This document shows, in pieces, positions 11,211 to 22,680 of a DNA stretch of 64,000 nt. The translations under genes and the position numbers were made by a program. The DNA is from Pseudisothecium myosuroides. Taxonomy: Eukaryota > Streptophyta > Bryopsida > Hypnales > Lembophyllaceae. Under the pieces are notes generated by a model that did not search any database, was not told the origin of the DNA, and was given only the letters and a program-made list of their open reading frames with translations. The DNA is taken from the NCBI GenBank assembly GCA_951799445.1, contig OX637288.1, positions 30,359,288 through 30,423,287 of the forward strand, given 5' to 3'. How positions within the stretch are numbered: the stretch's first letter is position 1; the number at the start of each line of letters is the position of its first letter.

Positions 11211-12305
11211 GTGCTGCTTCTGTTTAGCCCGCACTATAAGGTGAGCACATCTAGTTGCAACACCTATCTAATTGGATCGTAAGGAGTATCTCATCATTTC
11301 AAAACCTAAATTTATAATTGCCATTCTTCTCTTAACGCCTCTTGCCATGCTCCATCAGTAGGCAAAGTTCACATGGGGAGCTACAAGGTCTAAGTGAGAA
11401 ATTGCACTATCAAGTGGACGTGGTAGGTGGGGAGGGTTATAATAAGAATTCTATACATATTGATTCCTTCAAGATTGACCAATCTCGACCAATGGGTTTA
11501 TCCATTGAATTCGGTGAAATATGAAATCTTGCTTTTCTGCTCACCCACTCTAGCTGGCAAGAGAATAAGTGGAACTCTTCTTGTCTTCTAATATTTTTTT
11601 TGTTCACCAATGGAGCATAGCTAGAGGTCCTTAATCATGTAATACAAATCTCATGAGATAAGTATGATTATCTTAGATTTAGGTTCTGAAATAATGAAGA
11701 GGTATACATTGTGTGGCGATTAGGTGGGGACCACAATTAGTTGTATTCACCAAATATGAAAGAATTTTTTATTTTATTTGAGAGCAATTCGCAAAGTCAA
11801 GTTTGCGTTTGGAACAATTATATTCTAAAAGTCATATCACAAGAATGAATAAAAGAACTAAAAAATTAAAAATAGAAAATTCGTAATAACTCAAAAATTG
11901 TAAACTTCTTCAAAAAATTGAAGAAAAATGAAAACGTTGTTCAAAAGTTAATGAATTTCAAAGGTTTTGCAACCCAATATATTCAATTTTGAATTTTAGA
12001 AAAGAAATTAATTAATTTTTTCTAAACACCACAAAATTAGCCATTTACCTTGGTAAGCTTTTAGACATTATGTACAACCTTTTTTTGCTAAAATTGATAT
12101 TAAAACTTGACCTTCATTCATTTGAAAAGTATTTGAAACTTCAAAATGCATTTGATACTTGCACAAATGAAATTTGAATACTTTAAAATAAACTAAAAGG
12201 TACAAGATCTTCTTCACAATCCTAAATAATCTATATGTTATTATAGAAGGCATTGCTAGATTGAAATTGCAAAGTTTTTGATATAAATGCAATTTTTAGA
12301 AACCA
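11211..12305. other. AT-rich spacer, nothing recognised
   Basis: Short open frames at 11342-11524 (plus) and 12068-12292 (minus) show no domain. No bounded element was found. Confidence 0.3.
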
Positions 12306-12308
12306 CTA

Positions 12309-12925
12309 CACTAAAATTGGTAAATAGTGTTGGGTGATAATTAGTGTTGTTCCCTGTTTTTACCCCCCAACACTATTTTCCAACTTATGTATAAATAGTG
12401 TTGGGGCACTTATCTCCCACTGTCAAAATCTGCCTCTTCCCTGGCAAATTGTGTTTTCCGCCTCTTACCGGTGGGGTGGGGTATATACTTCGTGGTTTCC
12501 CGCCGATTCCTTTGCCGCTTGATTTCAAATTTCAAACTTCCGTTGCCTATATCTTTTTTTTGATGTATGTAATTGAACATTGGATGACACCATTGGATTT
12601 GTCTTCCTCTCCTCTATTTCCTCTGAAAAATAGTTTTTTTTTTTTTTTGGTCGCCACTTTTTTATTTTAGCATTTTTCAGCATTTTCTCACAGCAATTTA
12701 GCATTTTTCAGCAATTCAGCATTTCATTTATTTATTTCAGCAGTTCATTATTTATTTCAGCATTTCTTGTAAAAATTCTGACTTTCTCTGTCATTCATCT
12801 GATTTTACTATCGAGCTAAAATAGTGTTAGATTTGGTAAATAATGATCTAACACTAACCTTGCAAATCACAATTAGTGTTAGGTGGGACAATTAGTGTTG
12901 CCAACACTATTTACCAATTTTAGTG
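12309..12925. mobile_element. CACTA-type MITE, 617 bp
   Basis: The left end CACTAAAATTGGTAAATAGT(GTTGG) at 12309-12333 is a perfect 25-bp inverted match to 12901-12925. AGTGTTGG-type words recur just inside both ends, as in the subterminal repeats of CACTA elements. The terminus closely matches the end at 52206 (same CACTAAAA start, same AGTGTTGG block), so this is probably a deletion derivative of that family. A GGTGGGG-TATA stretch near 12470 also resembles 52500-52530. No identical 3-bp target duplication could be assigned. Confidence 0.65.
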
Positions 12926-13454
12926 TAATGTGCACCCCGGATATTTAATTCTATAGATTAGATTTTTGTTATTTATGACATTTTTAAAATATAGATGTTT
13001 CCTACATACCTATGCAATTGAATGTGAAAATTCATCACCAATGTGTTTTGAATCAATTATCACATTAAATTATAAAAATTAAATGAAAAAGTTCATTAGA
13101 AATGGAGTCTTGAGTTTTTGAACTTGAAACTCTAGCATGTTTGATTAGAGATTGCGTAAGAATGCAATGTCAATTATGCAAGACAAAAAATGCCAATTAT
13201 TTTAGTTTACATTATGCAAAATTCTTTGAACGGCGCAACATTCAATTTGAAAGAATATTATACCCAATTGTACTATACACATGCTATTTTTTGTAGTGTA
13301 GATAGCCAAACACTCTAGGCATTTAGGACTTCACCCTAGAAGGATGCCGTGAACACTAAGTGTCCAATGGATGAGAGAGAATCCTTTGTAGGACAGAAGT
13401 GTAGATGTTCATCCTTGGATTTGTGTGTGAAAAGGAAAGACCTTGCACAATAGT
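12926..13454. other. AT-rich spacer
   Basis: No gene is seen. A 'ttttttgtagtg' CACTA-like end occurs near 13283-13295 without a partner. Confidence 0.3.
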
Positions 13455-13606
13455 TTGACCTCCAATGAGTGTTTGTGGTTTTTTTTAAGCAAATGATATA
13501 CACAATAGTTTGACCTCCAATGAGTGTTCCTGGATTTTTTTAAGCAAATGATTTCCATGGTACCCAAAAGGATGTTTTCCACAGTGACCAGCCCGTCCTT
13601 CTGGGG
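13455..13606. mobile_element. Right part of a TTAA-flanked MITE with a 47-bp tandem duplication
   Basis: The block ends in CCTTCTGGGG followed by TTAA at 13607-13610. The upstream sequence 'agtttgacctccaatgagtg', then 'aagcaaatgat', then 'ggtacc..aa..gatg.tttcca' is shared with 30548-30649 and 33118-33228, where it also ends at TTAA. The segment starting 'cacaatagtttgacctccaa' is repeated in tandem at about 13455 and 13502. The left end was not identified. Confidence 0.5.
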
Positions 13607-13610
13607 TTAA

Positions 13611-14477
13611 AGTCAGCCATCACTCAGGTTAGAATCCAGGCACGGAGTGAAGGTACGAGTCCAAAAGGGGAAACACATCAATCTACATGCAACACATACA
13701 GCAAAACTTTAGTGGTCATGCACGACAGGCAATTTTGTTTGCAAAAGGTCTGTTTCATCAAGTATCTTCAGTTGACGGACTTCTGTACGGGGAGCAATTG
13801 ACGTGATACCTTGAGACATCCGCATTCACATTTGTAGAATAATCAGTACGGTCACCAAGAATTCCTTAAAAAGAAATTTCCATTTGGACCTGAAAATGAT
13901 GACACCAAAGAAATTGACAATTGATATCTGCAATCTCAATTGGTGTTTGAATGAATCAGAGTCCCTAAATTCCTCAAAACACAGGTAGAAGATCCACATT
14001 TCGGGCAGCGCTTCCCCCCTTTTCAAATGATATTCAAATATAAGTATCTTTAAGATGAAGGTTTCTCAAAACAGTATCGTAAAATCTCTTACATAAAAAT
14101 GGAATCAGGTTAGGATACCTCACAATAAGAGCAATTACTTGAACATTCGGCCTGGGAAATGACACAAACCTACCCAGAAGCACTTCTCTTAAGATCAAAA
14201 CTGTGTTGTTAAATTCGTCATCCTCCTGATTTCTACAGCCCGGAGTAACTATGGGAAAAAGACCCTTACAAGAACTCCTCTTCCTCAATCGCTTAGATCT
14301 ACTGAAAAGGCAACAACATGTCTGATTGCGGACTGGCGAAGGCTGCTAGCGCCTTTAGTGATTCTGACATATTGGAAGCCCTGCTACTTAGGCTCGGGTT
14401 CCAAGTATTAAGGAGAAGGTGACGGGTCTTCTGCAGTATGTGGAACTTCAGGGATAGATCAATACCTCAGGTATAAT
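13611..14477. other. Intergenic region downstream of PAP8
   Basis: This holds the presumed 3' flank of the PAP8 gene on the minus strand. Open frames at 13826-14026 and 14034-14288 have no recognised domain. No polyadenylation site is assigned. Confidence 0.35.
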
Positions 14478-17400
14478 TCAGAACCATTTTGATTTCTCGT
14501 AGTCACGGAAACCTCGCAGATAGTTGTCCATGTTTTCTTTCGTGCGGTCCCACTGAAGAGCCTGGATTACCTCATCAGGGGTGCGTGCTTCCTCCTGAAC
14601 ATCAACGTAACAAAAAATTAGTTGTCGTTGCAAAAGATTTAATCAAGCTTGAACCCTGTTACAGCAGACTTCAAAAGATCAAACCATAATTACACTCTGG
14701 CTAAAACTTGCATTATTTTCCCCTACCGCTCCTGGTAATTGGATGTCTTGCACACCCACACAAAACCCAAAGAAAAGTGTATAGAGACGTGAAGGAGGAA
14801 TAGGCTTGAACTAACCGCTGGGACGATCTTGAACGTCGTTCCATCATCTCGAACAATCAAGGTCTCAGCACTGCGGTCCCGGTATTTGCCTCTTCTAACC
14901 TCCACCTGATCATTCACTCAAACCACATTTGCTATACTCAGTAAGATGTAAAAATAATTATTAACACGTAACGAGAAGATTCTTCATGGAATGTGAAAAA
15001 CTTATTGATGCCAATAAAGTTCTTATGATGACGAGGGCAGACCTTCACCAAAAAAATAAGAAATAAGAAATAATAACAATACATATATGTATAAGACAGC
15101 TATCGTATCCAATGCAGCAAAATCATAGTATTGCTATCAGGATTATATAAATAAGCATCGAGTATGACAGTATCTGTCCATGGCATGTACCTTGACGTCG
15201 GCTTTTGTGATTGATTTCGTAGCAGAGTCGATGACATAAACATTTTCGAAGTCTAGAACAAAGTCCTCATGATCTTCCCGAAGGTTTCGATAGTGCTTTA
15301 TCAGAATGACCTGTTGTATGCAAGATATGCCATTAAAGCTTGAAACAGAAATAACTTGACCAATAGTACAAAGTGCCGAAACCATCTAAGATACTCAAGA
15401 GTCAGAAAACAACACTACGTGTGCTTCTAGTGACGTTCTAGGAGTAGAGATTAAAAATACTTATCGGCACAGGCTACCGGTACCAAACGAGACGGTCAGC
15501 CCCAACGAGAACAGTAACTTCAAAATGAAACCATTCACAGGGAGAACGTTAAAGGACCTTCACGGCCTGATATTCAGTTTTCGAAAGAGGAGCTCGCGGA
15601 GTATCCACTGGAGGCTCTGTTACTGAGATGTACTCGTAATTGCTCTTCATGCACCGAAGAGGCTGCACAAATATATCAGGACGTGAGATCACATTTTATA
15701 AATCCTAGTAAACTTCGAAATACAAAGCAACTGTTAATGAAGGGAAGTGCAGAGCAACTAATTAGTAGAAATTCAACAAGTAGTGAATCACCCTCAGGTC
15801 ACTGAAGTAAAGATTCTCTGACCTTCTTTGGCATTTCACCTATGACCTTTGGTATTGCGTACGTGTCTGTATCTGGAGCAGTGACATACATCTGTGCATT
15901 AACCATGACAAGATATAAGGAAGGTGCAATGTCCCATGGTGATACAAATTCAAGTTCGTATCCTGAACATGGCTAAAACTAAGTTGCACCAGAAAAAAAT
16001 ATTCCAAGAAAGGTGTCACACCAAGAGAGCCTCAAAACCCATACCTCTCTAAAATCGAAGACGTCGTCATCTTCATCCGGTATTTTCCTGATGAAGAAAT
16101 CACAGTCGTAGAGATTGAGTTTATGAAATTCGTCTTCATCAATCTTATAGTCCACTATTCGCTCCTCTTCTACACCTTCAGTAGACATAAACGTCTCACT
16201 TTCTTGTACAGTGTATTCCCCCATTGGCATATCATACTCAGTCTCATAGTCCCTAAGATCACCTTCATCCTCGTCGTCCTCACCCGCTCCATCCATTTCA
16301 TAGTCAACCGCATCTTCAACCTCAAAATCATCCTCCGCTCCACGAATTCGTGAGCCCCGAATTCGTTGCCGTCCGTACAAGGTTGGGTTCAAAGTACACA
16401 TTCCACTAATTGATGCTCTTGTGACCTGTCGAAAGTGAAAGAAGACGCAACAGATAGCCATTAGAAATAATGGACAAAAGGACTTCAAGCTGTCGGAAGC
16501 AATACAATTCTCTCCAACCCGGGATGTATACAAGCCGATTAACCCCCAAATTTCCAAATGGCCAATATCTATATCTATAATAGTTGACAGAAATCGTTTA
16601 AAAACGTTCAGGGTAACAAATTGTAACAATAGAAAAAGAAAGACCCTAAACATTAAATTTTTGAAATCTGTTTTGAGAGTTACTATATATAATCAAATAT
16701 TATCTTCCAAAATGGACATTCTAAACTCAGCTTGCACTGGGCACTTCGGGGTTAAAACCATCAACTCCAATGTATCATTCTATCTTGGTGGGTGGCAAAC
16801 TTCTAAACCCTAAACCCTCATCAGACCTGCATTGGAAGCACCCTGTCTCGCTAAGGAACACTGTACGCCAGTGCCAGGCTCAAACCTCTCCAACCATACT
16901 AAAAAAGCTCGAGGTATTCTCGGGTCCCAAATTCCCTCACCAATTACATCATGACACATGACATGAGAGAATCAGAAACCGGAGGTAAATTTATCTTCCA
17001 CATGACGAGAAGTGCCAAATTCAATACAATTAGAACCGAGTCGTAATGGAACAATAAAAAGATAACGAACCCGTCCAATGCCAACACGAAAGGCCAGTGA
17101 TTTTCTCCTGCTATCGAATGCGCTCCCATTCACGAGCCTTCCACAACAAACGCCCTGCTCACCTCACACAATCCCCCTACAACACGTCACCACCAGAGCT
17201 AAAAGCCGCCAAAAGCACAACCCACAATTGCAGAAGTCCAAGATCTACAACTATTAAGAACGCAAACCCAAGACCAACAAATAAGTTCCTGTGCAACAGT
17301 AATAAGCTCATTCAATTCTAAGCTCCAATCCACACAAGCAAAACCTAAAATCCAACAAATTAAAAAAAAAAGAATTGAGATGTTTTTTCGCACCTTAAGA

Positions 17401-17600
17401 AGACGCTTGGTCCCAAACACACCGGACGCTCTTCCTTGCCATCTCACGTCCTTCAGAAACACCTTATCACGAGGAAACAGACCAGATAACCCTGCCTTCA
17501 ACGAATTAACTAACTCATGCCCAGAACTTGAATTCATACCAGACGCTGAATTTGAATTCCATTGGACGGTGCACCACGAGGGGGACGGAAGGGCTAACAT
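14478..17600 (-). CDS. PAP8: Plastid transcriptionally active chromosome protein 6 / PEP-associated protein 8
   Basis: PAP8 (pTAC6) is an accessory subunit of the plastid-encoded RNA polymerase, needed for chloroplast biogenesis. Seven exons on the minus strand give 362 codons: 17394-17600, 16045-16425, 15823-15891, 15558-15662, 15191-15310, 14816-14905 and 14478-14594. All introns are phase 0 and GT-AG. The start ATG at 17600 has an in-frame TGA five codons upstream. Residues 1-70 are Ser-rich and basic, as expected of a transit peptide. Residues 97-160 are strongly acidic. The conserved core has DEDEFHKLNLYDCDFFIRK (about 164-182), FDFREMYVTAPDTDTY, KHYRN, FVLDFENVYVIDS and a TLIVRDDGTTFKI block. 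The protein ends ...KSKWF. These match my knowledge of the Arabidopsis protein (about 328 aa). The donors after exons 3 and 4 are GTCAGA and GTCCTT, unusual at position +3, but family-wide length supports them. Intron 1 contains a TTAA-flanked MITE. Confidence 0.9.
16543..16751. mobile_element. TTAA-flanked MITE in PAP8 intron 1
   Basis: TTAA lies at 16539-16542 and 16752-16755. The left end is CCCCCAAATTTCCAAATGG; the right end in reverse complement is CCCCGAAGTGCCCAGTGC. Length is 209 bp. It lies wholly within intron 1, clear of both splice sites. Confidence 0.5.
16805..16818 (+). repeat. Two telomere-type AAACCCT units
   Basis: AAACCCTAAACCCT occurs inside intron 1 of PAP8. It may be a chance match or a telo-box-like site. 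Confidence 0.4.
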
Positions 17601-17940
17601 TTCGAGCGGATCTCAATGGAACCGAGTGTGATGATTGAATGGCATAGAGGGAAAAAAGTCTTGGAAGCAATGAAGCAATGCGAAATGGGAGTGGTGAACG
17701 AAAAAAAAGACTACGATGTGAATCTCGGAAACCCTAGTGCAATGTGAAGCCGAATGTTTTGAATGCGTGAGCTCAACTGCGACTGGAGGAGTGAATGAAT
17801 GAGGCAGAAAGATGCATAAACCCTGCTAAAACCCCAGAATGCAAAACCCTATCCAAACTCAGATGGAACGAGTGGGATGAATGAACTCGAGGATGAATGA
17901 TCACCCGGATGAATGAACTCGAGATGAATGAACTTGGGGA
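17601..17940 (-). promoter_or_regulatory. PAP8 upstream region with two telo-boxes and a tandem repeat
   Basis: AAACCCTA occurs at 17729-17736 and 17844-17851 (plus-strand orientation), about 129 and 244 bases upstream of the start codon. Telo-boxes are common in promoters of plant housekeeping and ribosome/plastid-biogenesis genes; their activity here is inferred. A tandem array of GATGAATGAACTCGA-type units follows at about 17875-17940. No TATA box is assigned. Confidence 0.4.
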
Positions 17941-18454
17941 TGAGACTTACTATTCACCAGTTTCATCGCAGGTGTCTCCGTTTCATTGGCACCCACTCTG
18001 TAGCTGTACTGTTCTGTACAATGCCCTGACAAAAAGATTGTCATGTCCCTTTGTTTTCAAATGCAATCTTTCACAATTTTCATGCAATTCTTGCATCATT
18101 GCATTCCCACGTAGTCCCAAACTCCCAATCAAGCATACCACATTTGAACTTCAAAAATCAAAACATTATTTTTGATTAATTTAATAAATTAAATTTCATG
18201 ATTTTACATGATAATTGATTGAGAGTTGTCAATGATGAATTTTCAAAATTAAATTGTACATACATGTTGGAATTATTCATAAGGACATCTTTTTTTTAAG
18301 GAAAAATTGTAAGAAAGTTTCAAAATTCATGTCATAGAGAGTTCTATGCATGCTAAGGTGTCTTGTGCCTAAACTATATAAAATAGATTTCTATGTGTTG
18401 GAACTAGATTTGGGTAAACTAATAAGTAGTACCATTATACTTAGAAATTAAAGA
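17941..18454. other. Spacer, nothing recognised
   Basis: AT-rich with no bounded repeat. The open frame at 17897-18175 shows no domain. Confidence 0.3.
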
Positions 18455-18790
18455 AAATTTCAGGCCTCCGGAGGGTTGTGGAGCAGCCCTCCAAGGTACC
18501 CTAAAATTTGCTTTTTTTTGCTGAAAAATTTGTTTTCCCCCTATTCCCGCCCACCTGAAACTGTAGTGGCAGTGGTGCAAGAACCAAGTTTTACGAGTAA
18601 ATTTTTTTTTTCTCTTAAAAAAATTATTAAAAAAAATTAAAAAATTAAAAAATTGATTGTTTCGGCAAGCAGTTAGCCAAGCTGACTGCTCACTGCGGTA
18701 GTTTTCTGGAGTGACAGACCAAGCTTTTTAATAATTTGGTTTGTCACTCCAAAGTAGTCTTCCAGAGGGCTGAAAATTCCTCTGATGAGG
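18455..18790. mobile_element. MITE of the ATTAG-GAGATTTG family, copy 2
   Basis: The left part reads AAATTTCAGGCCTCCGGAGG; the right end in reverse complement reads CATCAGAGGAATTTTCAGCC and continues through CTCTGGAAGACTACTTTGG. CTGGAAGAC also occurs in the copy at 39449-39749. The core is the same AT-rich 'aaaaattaaaaaatt' run. An internal 'ggagtgacagaccaagctt' repeats in inverted form at 18726-18750. Boundaries are approximate. Confidence 0.4.
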
Positions 18791-20203
18791 TACATTACAT
18801 TAGTCATTGTAGTGTATGTGTGGGTCAAGTATTAAAATCTAGTTACAATACATTGACATCTATTTTACATAATTTGGGCATAAGACAACTTGGCATTGAG
18901 CTCTCTGTAGTGTGAATTTTGAAATTTTCTTTCAATTTTTTCTAAAAAGAAAGTGCGCTCATGGACAATTCTAACATGTAACTATGTGAAATTGAATTTT
19001 GAAAATTCACCATTGACAGCTTTCACTCAATTATCATGTAATATCAAAAAATTTAATAGAAAAAATTTAACAAAAATAAAATTTGGTTTTTTGAAGTTGA
19101 AATTTGGTATGTATAATTGGGACTATATAGGAATGCAATGATGCAAGAATCACACAAAAATTGTTAAAGATTGCTTTTGAAAATGGAGGCATTTGTGTAG
19201 AAACAAATGGGCATTGTATATTCTTTTTGGGCTCTAGACTAGAGGGGAGGAGGCTTTGTACTGATAAAGGATACCATGAGGAAGTTTGTGTAGCTACTTC
19301 ACCCAAAAAGCAAGCTAGTGCTATAGGGATAGACCCTTCTTGTAGTGTAGCTTCTCGTTTCATGAAAAGTTGTAATGTTGTACATTTGAATGTACAATTT
19401 TATATGTTGAATTATGAACACATGTGAAATTGTATTTAGAAGTCCATTTGTCCCCTTAAGTATTCAAAGGTTAAATGTTCACAAAGATGGAAGAATCATG
19501 AAGAATTTGGGTATCTTTTTGAGCAAGTTCATGACATTTGTGTGTGTAAGGTGAACTTTACGTGGGAGCTATATTCTTTAGGTTTTTCAAAGTATGCTTC
19601 CCTCAATCCCAATCTAAATCCAAATCCAACACTTGTAGTAAATAATTGTTTCATATGCTAAGATTAAAAAATATTTGTCAATTACAAAGACACTAAATTA
19701 AGCATGATAGAAGTAACACAACTTCAAAGATGATGTGGCAATTGAAATCAAGCAACAATCTTTCCTTATCTTAGGTGTTGAAGATCATAGAAACTAATCA
19801 CATTCTACATGTTTTGTGGGGATAGAAGGATTTGTATTTGTTTCTAAATTAGAAATGCATGAATATGGTGTAAATTATTATTTTATACAAGTTCCAATCC
19901 ATAAGGCTTTATTTTCTTTCTTGAAATGCAAATTGAAGTGAATTTTTGTAGAACATCATTGTATTCAAAAGAAATTTACATCAATATGATTTTGTCATGG
20001 CAAAACCAATGTACACTATTCTTTTTTTTTTGTCAATCTAAATATTCTTTTGAGAATCATTTCAAATGGATATGCATCCATAAAAAACATTGTAAGTATA
20101 ATACTCATGGTTCAAGCTAGGAAGTCTAAGCTTGTGATTGGGACCCTACTAAGGTAGAAGGTCCTTAAATTGACCAAGTAGGTTCTAAATGCATCCCCTA
20201 TCT
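18791..20203. other. AT-rich spacer with short unassigned open frames
   Basis: Open frames at 18953-19141 and 19161-19427 (plus), 19067-19363 (minus) and 19926-20120 (plus) overlap and show no domain. No RNA gene or element boundary was recognised. Confidence 0.3.
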
Positions 20204-20445
20204 AGGAGTGGTGGCATACTCCTTGAAATATCTATTATTGTCATTGATGAGGTGGGTAGGCTTAAATGGGCAATTTATGGACCTCCTACCTTTAAACTTC
20301 AACAATTTATAACTTACTTGTATAGGAATGAGTGACATGCTCCTTAAAATATCTATTACTGTCATTGATAAGGTAGGTAGGCTTAAATGGGTGATTTATG
20401 GACCTCCTACATTCAAACTCCAACAATTTATAATTTACTTGTATT
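20204..20445. repeat. Two tandem copies of a ~121-bp unit
   Basis: CCTTGAAATATCTATTATTG at 20221 recurs as CCTTAAAATATCTATTACTG at 20342. Both units continue through 'taggcttaaatggg', 'atttatggacctcctac' and 'caacaatttataa'. The duplication is diverged by scattered substitutions and is not coding. Confidence 0.65.
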
Positions 20446-20613
20446 ATCACAATGGCGCATTTAATTGCGTTCAAATCCTCTTGTTTTATGGGGCCGCGAT
20501 CAATTAAAACTGCATTGTTGTAACAAAAATGACTGAAAAAAAGCTGAAGTTCAAACAAGAAATGTGTTCCCTAGTACTCAAAACAACTGAAAGCCAAGGG
20601 AAACCATTTACAT

Positions 20614-20881
20614 CAGGGCTTTTTTTTTTTCATTTTTGAAGAAGTGCCATAGTGGCGATATAAAATGTTACAGTGGTGCTCCAAATTGCAACATTCATCC
20701 ACTTATTGGATGTATAGTATGGTTTTCATCCACAATTAGGCGATTTCATCTAATATTTTTTTTAATTTCAAAGTTGTCTGGCGATTTCATCCAATTTTTT
20801 TGGCATTTTTTATAACCTTTTTTAGCCAGATTTTTTTTTCTGGTGCAATCTGGCACCAAAAAGCCAAAAAAAAAAGCCCTG
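20614..20881. mobile_element. hAT-type MITE with perfect 8-bp target duplication
   Basis: The element begins CAGGGCTTTTTTTTTT and ends in the inverted form AAAAAAAAAAGCCCTG. ATTTACAT is repeated exactly at 20606-20613 and 20882-20889. CAGGG-type termini with an 8-bp duplication are diagnostic of the hAT superfamily. Length is 268 bp with no coding capacity. The internal 'ggcgatttcatc' word occurs twice. Confidence 0.85.
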
Positions 20882-20889
20882 ATTTACAT

Positions 20890-21485
20890 TCCTCTAAACT
20901 TACATTCAGTCGAGTTGTACCCTTTCATAGCAACATCATTCCAACAAAGAACCTGTATCTTATCGTTTCAGTACAGTGAGCAACCAAGTCTACTGATTTG
21001 AACATTGTAGTGAGAACGAAACATGGTCAGGATGTTGCTCCTGTAGTATTATTATAACAGGCCACTGCTGCCATGAAAAGAAGACAGCCACGTCTACGTG
21101 AAACAACTGCAGTGAAAGAAATTGATCTAACTTAATCTCTACGAAGAATCCGAAAAGAAGCAACAGAATATGAAGCTGGCTAATCCACAACTGTGCGAAC
21201 ATGCCACAACTGGCTAACTTATTGGCAGACTGGCTTCAATGGCGAGCCTCTCTCTACCAACGCATACAAGGTCTTATTATTCTTCCTACCATGGAGCGAA
21301 ATAAACCAGCATCAGAATTCGGTGCAGAACGCTGATGGAATTGGATGCCCGAAATGAGCCGAAATGAATGGTTACCAAAATGGATGGTTATCGAAACGAT
21401 CAGTTTGTACAAAGAATTCCGAGTCTAGCAGTCGATGGTCTTGGTTGAAGCTCCTGGTGTGAGAGAGAGAGAGAGGAGCTTCTAG
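20890..21485. other. 3' flank of the proline-rich protein gene
   Basis: The sequence becomes less AT-rich here. A (GA)n microsatellite lies at about 21462-21476. The 3' UTR of the neighbouring minus-strand gene probably lies here. An open frame at 20990-21202 has no domain. Confidence 0.35.
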
Positions 21486-22481
21486 CTAGTGCCGAGCTCC
21501 ATAGCCGAGGTTGGCATTCTCGAATTTGGTGGCCATAACAGAAGCCGCTTGCTGGGACACCAGAGCACCTCGGAAGGCAGATTTGACTTGGACGGGCCTG
21601 TAAGGAAAGTCACGCACAGTGTACGAGTTTAAAACAGCAGCGGATCCTTGACGCAGCAAAGCACTGTAGCCATCTGTCCCGGTCTGGGTCAGGCCTTCAT
21701 GCAGCGTGATTTTGGAGCCAAAAATGCTGGTGATGGCTTGAATGCTGGAGCTCGACCCGCCGTTGGAGAAAATACTCTTGATAGGGGTGAAGAACGACAA
21801 GAAATCCGGAAGGGTTGAATTATGTGCCTTAGCCCAGGATCTGCAAAAACATGAAACAAGATATAAAGCACCTTTACACCGGTAGTATGACAAGCCAGTG
21901 GAGTTCATACTTGACCAGAATCTGAAAAAACATGAAACATGATGTGTAGCATCTTTACACAGGTAGCTAACAAGCGAATGACATATTAATATTCTGCGCT
22001 AGACATATAGTCCTGGCTTCAGATACAACGGCACTGCCTGTTTTAAGCTTACAGTTCAGGAGGAATCAATATATTTGTAAATAACTTCACATGTGAGTTG
22101 GAACTTACGAGCATGACCCAGGAGGATCTGAAGGAGGATCTGAAGGAGGATCTGAAGGAGGTGCTGGTGGAGGGGGGCAATCTGAAGGAGGTGGTGGTGG
22201 AGGAGGGCAATCTTCATCGGGGGCTTCGGCTGGTGGTGAGGGTGTGGTGTAGGTCTTTTCTTGAGCGTTCTTGAAAGGTGCCAGCAAGGTTGATCGTAAC
22301 AACACAAAGTGAGATTCAAAAAACAAAACATGAAAATATATTGCAGGAAATAAAACATGACCGAATTTTAATACATGCAAGTGAATGCAAGCTTGTGGAT
22401 GAGTCATACCTCTTCCATGGTGGCCGAAACGACCAGGACGTAGCATGTGAACGCCAACATGGCATACGCTGCTCTCGCCAT
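21486..22481 (-). CDS. Secreted proline-rich protein with a C-terminal conserved plant domain
   Basis: Three exons on the minus strand (22410-22481, 22109-22269, 21486-21840) give 195 codons. Residues 1-21 form a hydrophobic signal peptide. Residues 30-77 are a Pro/Ser/Asp linker with repeated PPSD units and cysteines at 45, 55 and 77. Residues 78-195 form a globular part beginning CSSWAKAH, with a SIFGS turn, a LLRQGSAAVLNS helix and a closing ANLGYGARH. The pattern of W-x-x-x-H, FGS and 'LxRQxxAAxLN' is, from memory, a family of small secreted plant proteins of unknown role, often cell-wall or arabinogalactan-linked. Splice phases are 0 and 2 and both introns are GT-AG. A TATATA sits about 190 bases upstream of the start. 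The acceptor region before exon 3 is duplicated in tandem. Function is not known; secretion is inferred from the signal peptide. Confidence 0.8.
21838..21975 (-). repeat. Tandem duplication covering the exon 3 acceptor region
   Basis: The segment 'gatctgcaaaaacatgaaac' with 'ctttacaccggtag..tgacaagc' at 21838-21905 is followed by a diverged copy at about 21912-21975 ('gaatctgaaaaaacatgaaa', 'tctttacacaggtag'). The copy lies in intron 2 and keeps an AG at the matching place, giving a potential second acceptor. Confidence 0.6.
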
Positions 22482-22672
22482 TGCAGAAAAAAATTAAAAC
22501 AAGAGAGAGAGAAATGGGAAAGTATGTTTAAAAAATGCGAAACTCGGAAGAAAACTACGCAATCCTCTTCTTAGGCAGGCGTGACACCAGACTGCATGAG
22601 CTGATCGAACTGGCTTCTGATGTTGAATGGAGCAACTCAAAGGGTGTGAAGGAAAGAGTAGGACCGTGGAGT

Positions 22673-22680
22673 CTATATAT
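22673..22680 (-). promoter_or_regulatory. TATA box of the proline-rich protein gene
   Basis: CTATATAT reads as a TATATA box on the minus strand, about 190 bases upstream of the start codon. The distance allows a 5' UTR of about 160 bases. The start of transcription is not determined. Confidence 0.4.
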
